From NCBI GenBank assembly GCA_017624235.1, contig JAGANL010000006.1, positions 124,001 through 188,000 of the forward strand: a stretch of 64,000 bases of DNA, given 5' to 3'. Under the pieces are notes generated by a model that was not told the DNA's origin, ran no database searches, and saw nothing but the letters and a program-made list of their open reading frames with translations. Positions 7,592 through 16,846 of the stretch are shown in pieces (the stretch's first letter is position 1; each line of letters starts with the position of its first letter). The position numbers and the translations under genes are program-made. The stretch is from Lachnospiraceae bacterium. GTDB taxonomy: Bacteria > Bacillota > Clostridia > Lachnospirales > Lachnospiraceae.

Positions 7592-7705
7592 AGCAAGATA
7601 GAAAGGATTTACCTATGACGAGGATAATGACTATGTGGACTTAGGTTTCTACAACAGATGATTGTGTTGCTATGTTTTGATTGGAATCAATCTTGTTATG
7701 AAAAG
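7592..7705 (+). pseudogene. DUF1016 (YhcG-type PDDEXK nuclease) relic
   Basis: One frame reads KGFTYDEDNDYVDLGFYNR, a stop, then LCCYVLIGINL. This matches the core of DUF1016/YhcG nucleases (a V-D-L-V-F-Y-N-R strand followed by C-Y-V-L-I-D/E-L-K). There is a stop between the two strands, another nine codons upstream, and the catalytic D/E-x-K has become I-N-L. About 35 codons remain of a protein normally near 350 residues, so this is debris from a restriction- or defence-type gene. Confidence 0.55.
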
Positions 7706-7795
7706 AATCATTGTCTTTGGAAATGCGGGAACCATTAGAAAACACGCTTATATTGAAATGCCAAGCATGTTTTTAATGAAAAAAACAAATAAATA

Positions 7796-7804
7796 TGTTA
7801 TACT
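7796..7804 (+). promoter_or_regulatory. Extended -10 promoter of the 7832 gene / ispF
   Basis: TGT-TATACT, an extended -10 motif, about 25 bases upstream of the first start codon; no clear -35. Confidence 0.5.
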
Positions 7805-7831
7805 GTCAAAGTAAGAAGCGAGGCGTAAACT

Positions 7832-8131
7832 ATGGCAATGAAGTTTTCGGATGTAAAAGTGCATAACGAAATAGAATTATGCGAAGTAGGAGATGTGGAA
7901 ACCAAGGATAAGATTGAAAAGGCTCTGTTAAAGGAGAGGATTTCCTTTTTTATCCGGTGGAAGGATAAGGGACTCTGGGGCAGGGTGTTCGGCAGCAGGG
8001 ATTCCACGGGTGTAATCTGCGTCAATGATTTGCAGCGTGAAGCGGCAGAGGCCTGCGTCAGGAGATTAGAAAAGGAAGAGAATATTCAGGTGAAGTTTCT
8101 CTTGCAGAAAGTGGACAAGGTGTATTTTTGA
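7832..8131 (+). CDS. Conserved small protein of unknown function
   Basis: 99 residues, cytosolic, no membrane segment. A basic-hydrophobic stretch ([17 protein letters not shown], near 40-56) is followed by [20 protein letters not shown], reminiscent of the small ferredoxin-fold DUF2007-type proteins, although I cannot confirm this. Its stop overlaps the ispF start (TGATG), so the two are cotranslated. No function is assigned. Confidence 0.75.
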   Translation: MAMKFSDVKVHNEIELCEVGDVETKDKIEKALLKERISFFIRWKDKGLWGRVFGSRDSTGVICVNDLQREAAEACVRRLEKEENIQVKFLLQKVDKVYF

Positions 8132-8682
8132 TGAGAATCGGAATGGGATATGACGTGCATCGGCTGGTAGAGGGCAGGGACCTGATACTTGGCGGTGTGA
8201 AAATGGACTATGAAAAGGGTCTGCTGGGACATTCGGATGCGGATGTGCTGCTGCATGCTATTATGGACGCTTTACTGGGAGCAGCAGCGCTTGGCGACAT
8301 CGGAAAGCATTTTCCGGATACGGAAGAACAGTGGAAGGGAGCTTCCAGCCTTATGCTGTTAAAGCGGGTCGGTGAGCTGCTTACGGAGCATTGCTTTTGG
8401 ATTGAAAATATAGATGCGACGATTATTGCGCAGGCACCTAAAATGCGTCCGCATATTGATACGATGCGGGGAAATATAGCGCAGACGCTGGGGATAGATA
8501 TAGCGCAGATCAATGTCAAGGCAACCACGGAGGAAGGACTTGGCTTTACAGGAAACGGAGAAGGAATATCCGCACAGGCAATCTGTATGTTGAACAGTCC
8601 GGTCAATTTTATGGACAGGGCGGTCATGGCAGATGCTGGCTGTGAAGGATGTCAGGGATGCAGAAGAAGCGTTCAGGGGTAG
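8131..8682 (+). CDS. ispF: 2-C-methyl-D-erythritol 2,4-cyclodiphosphate synthase
   Basis: Cyclises CDP-methylerythritol phosphate to MEcPP in the MEP isoprenoid pathway; a trimeric zinc enzyme. Metal ligands are in YDVHRL (residues 8-10) and in [12 protein letters not shown], and [10 protein letters not shown] carries the C-terminal family signature. ATG 8131 is chosen over an upstream in-frame TTG because it is coupled to the preceding stop. The protein is 183 residues; IspF is usually about 157, so it has an extra ~25-residue tail with three closely spaced cysteines (CEGCQGC) that is not part of the fold. Confidence 0.95.
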   Translation: MRIGMGYDVHRLVEGRDLILGGVKMDYEKGLLGHSDADVLLHAIMDALLGAAALGDIGKHFPDTEEQWKGASSLMLLKRVGELLTEHCFWIENIDATIIAQAPKMRPHIDTMRGNIAQTLGIDIAQINVKATTEEGLGFTGNGEGISAQAICMLNSPVNFMDRAVMADAGCEGCQGCRRSVQG

Positions 8683-8685
8683 GAT

Positions 8686-10617
8686 ATGCAATACGATGCT
8701 GGATATAATTTAAGTGCAGCCTGTGTGATTCTGGTAGTGATCTGTTATTATTATATGCGACAGCAGATTCCGGTCATGCAGAATAAATTATTTATATGTA
8801 TCGCGTGGACCGCATTGGGTTCATGTGTGCTGGATGTAGTATTTGGAATCATGCAGCTGAATCCGGCAGCACATAACTGGTATGTCATCTATCTGGTGAC
8901 TTCCGTATATTTTTTGCTGCGGAACAGTCTGCCGATCATGTTTGCCATGTATGTGGTGTCCATTACCGATACCTTCCGTTCTATGCCGGTCTGGCTGAAG
9001 GCTATGTGCGGGAGCATTGCGGGAGTCGAGATGGTAATCCTGGCCTTTAATCCTCTGTCTCATCTGGTATTTCAACTGGATGCGGATGGAAACTATTCCC
9101 GGGGAGGAGGGCTGGCAGTCATCTATGCGGCGGCGGCATTCTTTTTACTATTCAGTATGGGATATACAGTATGGATGAGAAATCGGATTACCCGGATGCG
9201 TCGTGGATCCATCTATGCGTTTGCAGTGTTATCCATAGCCGCTTCGATGATTCAGATGCTTGTACCGGAGCTTTTGGTTGAGTCACTGGGCATTTCACTT
9301 TGCATTCTGATGATTTATACCAATATTCAGCGGCCGGAGGAAATGATGGATGCCAAATCCATGCTGTGGAACAAGAATGCATTTTATGTCATGATGAATC
9401 AGAAGCTGAATGGCAGGAATGAAGTGAACCTGCTGTTGTTGGAAGCGGATAATATGGATGGTTACCGGTCGATGTTCGGGATACCCTTTGTGGATGATAT
9501 CCATATCCATATGGCCAATTATCTGCGGCAGTTCGGAAAGCAGTTCTGGATTTATGCAATCAAGGAAGGACAGTTTTTCCTGGTGCAGAAGAGAAATAGT
9601 CCGGCAGAGCTTTTGGAAGTGATGGAGCAGATGCACTATGATTTCGAGCATCCAAGACAGATTGGAACGAATGAATTAAAGCTTCATATCCATATCGGCA
9701 TGGTGGAGTGTCCGGAGGATGCCAGTGAGGTGGAACAGATTTTTGAATACTGTGAGGCCATGGGATATCAGAAGCATGAGAATGATGCACCAATCTGGTA
9801 TGCGAAGAATCTGGATCTTTCCGTTCAGAGGCGTGAGAAAAAGGTAGAAGGTGCCATACGAAAGGCTTTGGAGAAATCTAGCTTTGAGGTGTATTACCAG
9901 CCGATTTACAGTAATGAACAGAAGAAATTTGTATCGGCAGAGGCATTGATTCGTCTCAGGGACGAGGAGCTTGGCTTTATTTCACCGGAGGAGTTTATTC
10001 CGATTGCAGAACGAAAGAGTATGATTTTGGAAATCGGAAGGTTTGTACTGGAGGAGGTATGCCGGTTCTGGTCGGAAGCAAAGCTGGAGTGGTATGGACT
10101 GGAATATATTGAGGTCAATTTGTCGGTAGTACAGTGTATGCAGGTAAATCTGGTAGAACAGTTGGATCAGATTATGGACAGCTATCAGATTCCTTCCAAC
10201 CGGATCAATCTGGAGATTACCGAGACTGCGGCCGCTTATTCGGAAGAAATGCTGGAAAAGAATATGGAGCGGCTGGATGCAAAGGGAATCGGTCTTTCCA
10301 TGGATGACTATGGAACCGGATACTCCAATATGACGTATCTGCTCAGATTTCCGTTTTCCTTTGTCAAAATAGATAAGGCGATTGTCTGGGCTGCTTTTGA
10401 AAAGGAAACGGCAATGGTGGCGATGAGCAGTATCGTGTCTATGATTAAGAATCTGCAGATGAAAATTGTGGCAGAAGGGGTAGAGACGAAAGAGCAGGCA
10501 GAAAAACTGAGAGAGCTGGGATGTGATTATCTGCAGGGATATTATTTTTCAAAACCGGTTTCAAAAGAAGATTTTCTAAAGCTGATGGCTTCTCAGTCGA
10601 ATGTGATGGAGGTATAA
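8686..10617 (+). CDS. Membrane-bound c-di-GMP phosphodiesterase (7TM - degenerate GGDEF - EAL)
   Basis: 643 residues. Seven predicted helices occupy about 1-215, a degenerate GGDEF-like domain about 230-380, and an EAL domain about 390-635. The EAL catalytic set looks intact: EALIRL, NLSV, EITET, DDYGTG, KIDK, AEGVE and LQGYYFSKP. The GGDEF half lacks the G-G-D/E-E-F signature, having FFLVQKRN at that position, so cyclase activity is not expected. It probably hydrolyses c-di-GMP in response to a signal sensed at the membrane. It starts four bases after ispF and is likely in the same transcript. Confidence 0.9.
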   Translation: MQYDAGYNLSAACVILVVICYYYMRQQIPVMQNKLFICIAWTALGSCVLDVVFGIMQLNPAAHNWYVIYLVTSVYFLLRNSLPIMFAMYVVSITDTFRSMPVWLKAMCGSIAGVEMVILAFNPLSHLVFQLDADGNYSRGGGLAVIYAAAAFFLLFSMGYTVWMRNRITRMRRGSIYAFAVLSIAASMIQMLVPELLVESLGISLCILMIYTNIQRPEEMMDAKSMLWNKNAFYVMMNQKLNGRNEVNLLLLEADNMDGYRSMFGIPFVDDIHIHMANYLRQFGKQFWIYAIKEGQFFLVQKRNSPAELLEVMEQMHYDFEHPRQIGTNELKLHIHIGMVECPEDASEVEQIFEYCEAMGYQKHENDAPIWYAKNLDLSVQRREKKVEGAIRKALEKSSFEVYYQPIYSNEQKKFVSAEALIRLRDEELGFISPEEFIPIAERKSMILEIGRFVLEEVCRFWSEAKLEWYGLEYIEVNLSVVQCMQVNLVEQLDQIMDSYQIPSNRINLEITETAAAYSEEMLEKNMERLDAKGIGLSMDDYGTGYSNMTYLLRFPFSFVKIDKAIVWAAFEKETAMVAMSSIVSMIKNLQMKIVAEGVETKEQAEKLRELGCDYLQGYYFSKPVSKEDFLKLMASQSNVMEV

Positions 10618-10633
10618 AAGCCGACAATTTTGG

Positions 10634-10662
10634 TTGACAAATGCGACGGTTTTGCATATGCT
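10634..10662 (+). promoter_or_regulatory. Sigma-A promoter of the cysE-cysS operon
   Basis: TTGACA (10634-10639), 17-nt spacer, TATGCT (10657-10662), directly before the T-box leader. Confidence 0.82.
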
Positions 10663-10667
10663 TGAAT

Positions 10668-10941
10668 AGGAATAAATGGAAAGGAAAAAGGCAGAGAACG
10701 GAAAGAGTACATAGTAAGGAGAGCAAAGAGAGGAACGGTCATCGGCTGAAAGCGGTTCTGCAGGAATTATTATGGAAGTGCATCCGGGAGCTGACTGTGT
10801 GAAGGAATATTCAGATTCTGTTAGCATGGTACGTGTTACGCTCGTTACGCGCAAAAAGAGAAAGTTTTTTTAACTTTAAGTAGAGTGGAACCGCGGATAA
10901 CTTCGTCTCTAATGGGGCAAAGGTTAGACGCGGTATTTTTT
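10668..10941 (+). promoter_or_regulatory. T-box riboswitch (tRNA-Cys sensing) before cysE-cysS
   Basis: The T-box core GAGTGGAACCGCGG (10883-10896) is followed by an intrinsic terminator whose 3' arm GACGCGGT (10926-10933) ends in TATTTTTT. The ACCGCG of the T-box pairs either in the antiterminator or with this arm. Upstream is a long structured stem I region. TGC at 10779-10781 is in a suitable place for a Cys specifier codon and agrees with the genes controlled, although I did not fold the RNA. Uncharged tRNA-Cys would bind and allow read-through into cysE-cysS. Confidence 0.9.
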
Positions 10942-11010
10942 CTCCGAAAAATCGGGGTTATCAAAAATGAGTATCAGACAAGTGTGTATCGGAAAGGTGT
11001 GTTTGCAGAA

Positions 11011-11748
11011 ATGGGTTTTATCAGGCATGTAAAAGAAGAAATACGGGTCATTCGGGAGAGGGACCCGGCTATTCATTCTTCCATGGAGGTGTTTTTGTAT
11101 CCCAGCTTTAAGGTGATGATGCACTACAGGGTTGCGCACAGGCTTTATGAAAAGGGACATTATTTTTGGGCCAGATGGATTTCCCAGAGAGGAGTGCGTA
11201 AGACCGGGATTGAAATTCATCCGGGAGCACAGATTGGAGAAGGGTTTTTCATTGATCACGGGAACGGTGTCATCATTGGAGAGACGGCAATCATTGGCAA
11301 CAACGTAACTCTGTATCAGGGAGTGACGCTGGGAGGAACCGGAAAGGAGCATGGCAAGCGTCATCCGACGATTGGTGATAATGTCATGATCAGTGCCGGG
11401 GCAAAGGTGCTGGGCTCCTTTACTATCGGAGAAAATTCCAAAATCGGAGCCGGAAGCGTCGTATTAAAGGAGGTTCCACCCAATTCTACGGTAGTTGGTG
11501 TACCTGGCCGTGTGGTCAAGAGAAATAATGTAGCGCTTCCGCGAGAGGATATGGATCAGGTAGATTTGCCGGATCCGGTTCGGGAGGATATTGCTAATTT
11601 ACAGTATGCAAATACGGAGCTGACCAATCATATCATTGAATTGGAAAAAGAGCTGAAGGCTGTCCGTAAGGAATTAAAAAAGAAAAAGAATAAAAAGAGT
11701 AAAGAAGAAAAAGCTGAAAAGCAGAAGAGTGAGGAAACGATCGAATGA
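11011..11748 (+). CDS. cysE: Serine O-acetyltransferase
   Basis: Transfers acetyl from acetyl-CoA to L-serine, the first step of cysteine synthesis; CysK at 58984 would use the product. The N-terminal helical region ([14 protein letters not shown]) is followed by a left-handed beta-helix of hexapeptide repeats (about 65-175) with HPGAQIG, DHGNGVVIG-type and [10 protein letters not shown] signatures. ATG 11011 is chosen because the longer open frame runs through the T-box terminator. At 245 residues it carries a C-terminal helix and a Lys-rich tail (about the last 25 residues) not needed for catalysis. The stop overlaps the cysS start by four bases. Confidence 0.95.
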   Translation: MGFIRHVKEEIRVIRERDPAIHSSMEVFLYPSFKVMMHYRVAHRLYEKGHYFWARWISQRGVRKTGIEIHPGAQIGEGFFIDHGNGVIIGETAIIGNNVTLYQGVTLGGTGKEHGKRHPTIGDNVMISAGAKVLGSFTIGENSKIGAGSVVLKEVPPNSTVVGVPGRVVKRNNVALPREDMDQVDLPDPVREDIANLQYANTELTNHIIELEKELKAVRKELKKKKNKKSKEEKAEKQKSEETIE

Positions 11749-13154
11749 AAATTTATAACACGCTGACCAGAAAAAAAGAAGAATTTGTACCGATTGAGCC
11801 GGGAAAGGTGCGTATGTATGTTTGCGGACCTACGGTTTATAATCTGATTCATATCGGAAATGCCAGACCGATGATCGTATTTGATACCGTGCGCCGTTAT
11901 ATGGAGCATAAGGGATATGAGGTCAACTATGTGTCGAACTTTACCGATGTGGATGATAAGATTATCAAAAAGGCAATTGAAGAGGGAGTAGAGGCTGAGG
12001 TCATTTCCCAAAGATATATTGCGGAGTGCAAGAAGGATATGGAGGCTATGAATGTCAAGCCTGCTACGACGCATCCGCTTGCAACGCAGGAAATCTGTGG
12101 AATGTTGGACATGATTGGTACATTGATTGAAAAGGGGCATGCTTATGTGGCAGCGGATGGAACGGTTTATTTCCGTACCAGAAGCTTCAAAGAATATGGC
12201 AAGCTGTCCCATAAGAATCTGGATGATCTGCAGGGAGGCAACCGTTCTCTGTTGGTATCCGGTGAAGATCAGAAGGAGGATCCGCTGGATTTCGTACTCT
12301 GGAAGCCGAAAAAGGATGGGGAGCCGTTCTGGGAGTCTCCGTGGTGCAACGGCAGACCGGGATGGCACATTGAATGTTCCGTGATGAGCAAGAAATATCT
12401 GGGAGAGGAAATCGATATCCATGCAGGCGGAGAGGATCTGGTATTCCCGCATCATGAGAATGAAATCGCGCAGTCTGAGGCGGCTAACGGCAAGACCTTT
12501 GCCCGCTACTGGATGCACAATGCCTTTTTGAATATCGACAACCGCAAGATGAGCAAGTCTCTCGGTAATTTCTTTACCGTGCGCGAGGTCTGTGAGAAAT
12601 ACGATCCGCAGGTGCTGCGTTTCTTCATGCTGTCCGCACATTACAGAAGTCCGCTGAATTTCAGTGCAGACCTGATGGAAGCAGCCAAGAACGGGCTGGA
12701 TCGTATCGTGACTGCAGTGTCCAATCTGGACTATCTGGCACAAAATGCAAAAGCAAAAGAGGCAGATGAGACAGAAAAAGCACTGCTTGAGCAGGCAAAA
12801 GAGTTTCTTGTAAAATTTGATGAAGCAATGGATGATGACTTTAATACGGCAGATGCCATTTCTGCTATTTTTGAGTTAGTCAAATTTGCCAACACGAATG
12901 CTTCTGCAGAAAGCTCCACCGAATTTTTGGGTGCATTAAAGCAGGAAATCGCAGAGCTGGCAGATGTCTGCGGACTGATCGTAGAGAAGAAGGCAGAGAT
13001 GCTGGATTCCGATATTGAACAGCTCATTGAAGAAAGACAGGCAGCCAGAAAGGCCAAAAATTTTGCAAGAGCGGATGAAATCCGGGATGAGCTTTTAAGC
13101 CGCGGTATTATTCTGGAAGATACACGTGAGGGTGTGAAATGGAAAAGAGCATAG
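11745..13154 (+). CDS. cysS: Cysteinyl-tRNA synthetase
   Basis: 469-residue class I synthetase charging tRNA-Cys. The active-site [16 protein letters not shown] (about 28-43) includes the first zinc cysteine and the HIGH box as HIGN. Further zinc ligands are in WHIECS and HHENE, and the second signature is KMSKS. The C-terminal DALR region and a basic tail (RADEIRDEL) follow. It shares an ATGA overlap with cysE and overlaps mrnC by 16 bases, so translation is coupled. Controlled by the T-box upstream of cysE. Confidence 0.97.
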   Translation: MKIYNTLTRKKEEFVPIEPGKVRMYVCGPTVYNLIHIGNARPMIVFDTVRRYMEHKGYEVNYVSNFTDVDDKIIKKAIEEGVEAEVISQRYIAECKKDMEAMNVKPATTHPLATQEICGMLDMIGTLIEKGHAYVAADGTVYFRTRSFKEYGKLSHKNLDDLQGGNRSLLVSGEDQKEDPLDFVLWKPKKDGEPFWESPWCNGRPGWHIECSVMSKKYLGEEIDIHAGGEDLVFPHHENEIAQSEAANGKTFARYWMHNAFLNIDNRKMSKSLGNFFTVREVCEKYDPQVLRFFMLSAHYRSPLNFSADLMEAAKNGLDRIVTAVSNLDYLAQNAKAKEADETEKALLEQAKEFLVKFDEAMDDDFNTADAISAIFELVKFANTNASAESSTEFLGALKQEIAELADVCGLIVEKKAEMLDSDIEQLIEERQAARKAKNFARADEIRDELLSRGIILEDTREGVKWKRA

Positions 13155-13576
13155 GACTGTTAGAGCTGATCAAACAGGAATTTGACTGTAAGGAAGTAGA
13201 CATCCGAACCTTTTCGCCGCTGACTCTGGCTTTTGTGGGAGACGGTATCTATGAGCTGGTTATCCGCACGGCCATTATAGAACGGGGCAATAAAAGTGTG
13301 GAAAGCATTCATAAAGAGAAGAGCCGTTATGTGAAGGCACAGACGCAGGCGGCGATGGCAGACCGTATTCAGGAGCTTTTGACCGCAGAGGAGGCATCCA
13401 TCTATCGGAGAGGCCGCAACACCAATATCCATTCCTCGGCAAAGAATGCCTCCATGTCGGAATACCGCAAGGCGACCGGATTTGAGGCTCTCTGCGGCTA
13501 TCTGTACCTGAACGGGGAAAATGAACGGATGTTAGAGCTGATCAAGGCCGGTCTGAAACGGGTGGAATTATTATAG
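13139..13576 (+). CDS. mrnC: Mini-ribonuclease III
   Basis: 145-residue RNase III catalytic domain without a dsRNA-binding domain; matures 23S rRNA in Firmicutes. The RNase III signature appears as [14 protein letters not shown] (about residues 30-43) with the metal-binding aspartate, and a second acidic site lies in the [10 protein letters not shown] region. It overlaps the end of cysS and precedes rlmB, the standard Firmicute order. Confidence 0.94.
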   Translation: MEKSIGLLELIKQEFDCKEVDIRTFSPLTLAFVGDGIYELVIRTAIIERGNKSVESIHKEKSRYVKAQTQAAMADRIQELLTAEEASIYRRGRNTNIHSSAKNASMSEYRKATGFEALCGYLYLNGENERMLELIKAGLKRVELL

Positions 13577-13589
13577 AAAGAGGATCAAG

Positions 13590-14330
13590 ATGGGATATCA
13601 GGAATTTACAATCGAGGGCAGGAATGCAGTCATTGAAGCATTTCGTTCCGGGAAGACGATTGATAAGGTATTTATACTGGACGGCTGCCAGGACGGCCCT
13701 GTCATGACCATTAAAAGAGAAGCAAAAAAGCATGATACGTTGATGAAATTTGTGACCAAAGAGCGTTTGGACCAGATGTCCGAAACCGGCAGGCATCAGG
13801 GGGTGATTGCCTACGCTGCCGCTTATGAATATGCAGAGGTGGAGGATATTCTGAAAAGGGCAGAGGAGGCGGGGGAAGCACCGTTTTTATTCTTGTTGGA
13901 TAATATTGAGGATCCTCATAATCTGGGGGCAATCATACGAACAGCGAATCTGGCAGGCGCACACGGTGTCATTATTCCGAAGAACCGTGCTGTGGGGCTG
14001 ACTGCCACGGTAGCCCGTACTTCGGCGGGAGCCCTGAATTATACTCCGGTTGCTAAGGTGACCAATCTGGCTAAGACCATAGAGGAATTGAAGGAAAAGG
14101 GGATGTGGTTTGTCTGTGCAGACATGGATGGTACCCGGATGTATGACCTGGATCTAAAGGGACCGATTGGGTTAGTCATTGGAAATGAAGGAAGCGGTGT
14201 CGGCAGACTGGTCAAAGAAAAGTGCGATATGGTGGCTTCCATTCCGATGAAGGGAGATATTGATTCCCTGAATGCTTCGGTCGCTGCCGGCGTGCTGGCT
14301 TATGAAATCGTGAGACAGAGATTAGCGTGA
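13590..14330 (+). CDS. rlmB: 23S rRNA (guanosine-2'-O-)-methyltransferase RlmB / TrmH family
   Basis: 246-residue SPOUT methyltransferase. An N-terminal substrate-binding domain (FTIEGRNAVIEA) covers about 1-75, and the catalytic trefoil-knot domain carries LLDNIEDPHNLGAIIRTA, LVIGNEGSGVGRLV and IPMKGDIDSLNASVA, the three TrmH/RlmB motifs. It 2'-O-methylates 23S rRNA near G2251 in the well-studied case. It lies 13 bases after mrnC in the same operon. Confidence 0.93.
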   Translation: MGYQEFTIEGRNAVIEAFRSGKTIDKVFILDGCQDGPVMTIKREAKKHDTLMKFVTKERLDQMSETGRHQGVIAYAAAYEYAEVEDILKRAEEAGEAPFLFLLDNIEDPHNLGAIIRTANLAGAHGVIIPKNRAVGLTATVARTSAGALNYTPVAKVTNLAKTIEELKEKGMWFVCADMDGTRMYDLDLKGPIGLVIGNEGSGVGRLVKEKCDMVASIPMKGDIDSLNASVAAGVLAYEIVRQRLA

Positions 14331-14342
14331 AAGGCCGTAGGT

Positions 14343-14972
14343 ATGGAAATGAAGCAGGATTATTCCGATTACAGCGACGAAGAGCTGATTGTACGGCTGC
14401 GTGACGGAGAAGAAGCGATTACGGATTATATTATGGACAAGTATAAGAATCTGGTAAAAAGCAAGGCGAAATCCATGTATATTCTGGGTGCAGACAGTGA
14501 GGATCTCATTCAGGAAGGGATGATCGGCCTGTTCAAGGCTGTGCGGGACTATGATATCGGACGCGATGCCAGCTTCTTTACCTTTGCGGAGCTTTGTGTA
14601 TCCAGACAGATGTATACAGCCGTGCAGGCATCCAATCGTAAAAAGCATTTTCCGTTAAATACCTATGTTTCGCTTTATACGGCGGGCGGAGAGGAAAGGC
14701 AGGAGGATTCCGAGGGAGAGGAAATGTCTCTTCTGAATGCCCTGCATGATGAAAAGGAAAAAAGTCCGGAGGAGCTTTTAATCGACCGTGAAAATCTGGA
14801 GGGTCTGGAGCGTATGATTGAGAAGGAGCTAAGCGGCTTTGAAAAGCAGGTATTGGATCTTTATATTACGGGAATGAGCTATTCTCAGATTGCCAGAGTG
14901 CTTGGAAGGGATGAAAAATCAACGGACAATGCGCTGCAGCGGATTAAGAATAAGCTGAAAAAAGCACTTTAG
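14343..14972 (+). CDS. sigH: RNA polymerase sigma-H factor (sporulation/transition state)
   Basis: 209-residue sigma-70 family member. Region 2 reads ADSEDLIQEGMIGLFKAVRDYD and FAELCVSRQMYTAV; region 4 contains the helix-turn-helix YSQIARVLGRDEKSTDNALQRIKNKL. The mrnC-rlmB-sigH order is the same as in Bacillus and Clostridium. In those bacteria it directs transition-state and early sporulation promoters. Its presence supports a spore-forming ancestry, although no other sporulation genes are in the window. Confidence 0.92.
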   Translation: MEMKQDYSDYSDEELIVRLRDGEEAITDYIMDKYKNLVKSKAKSMYILGADSEDLIQEGMIGLFKAVRDYDIGRDASFFTFAELCVSRQMYTAVQASNRKKHFPLNTYVSLYTAGGEERQEDSEGEEMSLLNALHDEKEKSPEELLIDRENLEGLERMIEKELSGFEKQVLDLYITGMSYSQIARVLGRDEKSTDNALQRIKNKLKKAL

Positions 14973-14981
14973 GAGAAGCAT

Positions 14982-15701
14982 ATGCAGAATGAACGGCTGG
15001 AGGAAATCCGTACCCATCTCATACAGGCAGCAGAGGAAGATTATCGCAGCTTTGCAGCAGGTCTTCTGCCCGGGACAGAGGGAATTTTAGGAGTCAGACT
15101 TCCGAAGCTTCGTAAGCTGGCAGTCCGATACGCAAAAGCTTGTGGTACAGAGCTTCTGAGTCAGATGGAGCAGTCCGTACAGGAAGGCAGAGAGCTTTTC
15201 TTTGAAGAAAGGCTTCTGTGGGGAATGTCGATCGGTTATCTGGAAATGGAAGCGGAGGAAAGAAAGCGAAGGCTCCTTTCCTTCCTTCCTCAAATTGACA
15301 ACTGGTCTGTATGCGATAGCTGTTGTATTACCTACAAATTCATGAAGGAAGAGCCGGTACTCTGGTGGGAGTTTATCCGTTCCTTTTTTCAGAGTCAGAA
15401 GGAATTTGAGGTGCGCTTTGGAGTGGTCTGCGGGTTGGATTTCTTTATACGGGAAGAATTTCTGGATGCCTTTTTGACGGAGCTTGAGCAAATCAGACAT
15501 CCGGCCTATTATGCACAGATGGCACAGGCATGGGCGCTTTCTATGTGTTACGCTGCTTATCCGGAGCAAACGGAGAAAGTCATTGCCGGCAGGAGTCTTT
15601 CCGATATGGTGCAGAATAAGACGATACAGAAAATACGGGAATCACATCAGGTGGAAAAGGCGGCCAAGGAACGCCTGCTGCAATATCGAAAGGGAGTGTA
15701 A
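14982..15701 (+). CDS. AlkD-like DNA alkylation repair protein
   Basis: 239-residue HEAT-like repeat DNA glycosylase family protein. It has the family opening GILGVRLPKLRKLA and the central NWSVCDSCCITYKF (NWDLVD-type) motif that contacts DNA; members remove bulky or cationic N3/N7-alkylpurines. It follows sigH with a nine-base gap and AGGAG upstream, so it is probably in the same transcript. The substrate is not determined from sequence. Confidence 0.85.
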   Translation: MQNERLEEIRTHLIQAAEEDYRSFAAGLLPGTEGILGVRLPKLRKLAVRYAKACGTELLSQMEQSVQEGRELFFEERLLWGMSIGYLEMEAEERKRRLLSFLPQIDNWSVCDSCCITYKFMKEEPVLWWEFIRSFFQSQKEFEVRFGVVCGLDFFIREEFLDAFLTELEQIRHPAYYAQMAQAWALSMCYAAYPEQTEKVIAGRSLSDMVQNKTIQKIRESHQVEKAAKERLLQYRKGV

Positions 15702-15706
15702 GAGGT

Positions 15707-16846
15707 ATGGCGGAACCGATTCTGGTTTTAAAAAATATACAGAAAAGCTTTGGAGAACAGAAGGTCTTACGCGGAATTGATCTCACCGTAGAACAGGGAG
15801 AATTTATTACGCTGCTTGGCTCTTCAGGCTGTGGAAAGACGACCACGCTGCGCATCATTGCCGGACTGGAAACCCCGGATGCAGGACAGGTTTTACTAAG
15901 GGGAGAGGACGTGACATCCCGCGTGCCGAACAAGCGGGATGTGAATACGATTTTCCAGAACTATGCGCTGTTTCCACATATGAATGTGGAGGATAATGTG
16001 GGATATGGCTTGAAGATTGAACGAAGGCCCAAAAGTGAAATCCGCAGGGAGGTAGAAGAGGCACTGCGTCTCGTACAACTGGAGGGATTTGAAAAAAGGC
16101 GTGTGACGGAGCTGTCCGGTGGTCAGAAGCAGCGTGTGGCGATTGCCAGAGCTATTGTCAAAAAGCCGCATGTGCTGTTGCTGGACGAACCGCTTGGTGC
16201 ACTTGACCTTCAGCTGCGCAGACAGATGCAGCTGGAATTAAAGCGTATTCAAAAGCAGCTGGGTGTGACTTTTATCTATATCACGCACGATCAGGAGGAA
16301 GCCATCAATATGTCCGACCGTATTGTCGTGATGCGTGACGGCAGATTTGAACAGATTGGGACACCGGAGGAGATCTACGACAGGCCGGAGAGCGCTTATG
16401 TGGCAAAATTTGTGGGAAATGCCAATATTTTAAGCGGTGTGGTAGATCATATCGAAGAGGATAAGGCGGTCATTTTGCTTGGCAAGACAGCGGATGACGG
16501 TGGAGAAAGCATAGCCGGAGACAAAAACACACAATCGGTAAAGGTATGTATAACCGGCAGGGAAAAGGTGGTGCTAAGGCCCGGAAAAACGGTGAGCTTT
16601 GCCGTGCGTGGTGAAAATATCTGTTTTGAAGAGGACTGCTGCAACCGGATACAGGCAACCGTGCTGGAAAAATCCTTTGCGGGCGGAATGCTGCGCATGG
16701 AGCTGGAATGCCGTGACGGCAGTCATATGACTGCAAACCGCCATGGCATCAACTGTGGCATACAGGAGGGCGAGCGGATAGAAGTCGGCTTCTGTCCCGA
16801 AAATGCTGTACTGGTAAAAGGAGATGACTATGAAGCGCAGGAGTAG
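15707..16846 (+). CDS. potA: Spermidine/putrescine ABC transporter, ATP-binding protein
   Basis: 379 residues. The ABC domain (about 1-240) has Walker A GSSGCGKTT, signature LSGGQKQR, Walker B LLLDEPLGALD and the H-loop ITHDQEEA. A C-terminal TOBE-type regulatory domain follows, slightly interrupted by a low-complexity insert near 255-275. It energises polyamine import with PotB, PotC and PotD encoded next. Overlaps the potB start by 23 bases. Confidence 0.92.
   Translation: MAEPILVLKNIQKSFGEQKVLRGIDLTVEQGEFITLLGSSGCGKTTTLRIIAGLETPDAGQVLLRGEDVTSRVPNKRDVNTIFQNYALFPHMNVEDNVGYGLKIERRPKSEIRREVEEALRLVQLEGFEKRRVTELSGGQKQRVAIARAIVKKPHVLLLDEPLGALDLQLRRQMQLELKRIQKQLGVTFIYITHDQEEAINMSDRIVVMRDGRFEQIGTPEEIYDRPESAYVAKFVGNANILSGVVDHIEEDKAVILLGKTADDGGESIAGDKNTQSVKVCITGREKVVLRPGKTVSFAVRGENICFEEDCCNRIQATVLEKSFAGGMLRMELECRDGSHMTANRHGINCGIQEGERIEVGFCPENAVLVKGDDYEAQE

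Noticed and set aside
4721-7830. Duplicate of the tRNA-Met 3' end (attR) marking an intact island
   Set aside because: Searched by eye; no copy of the T-arm/acceptor sequence found, so no att pair is claimed.
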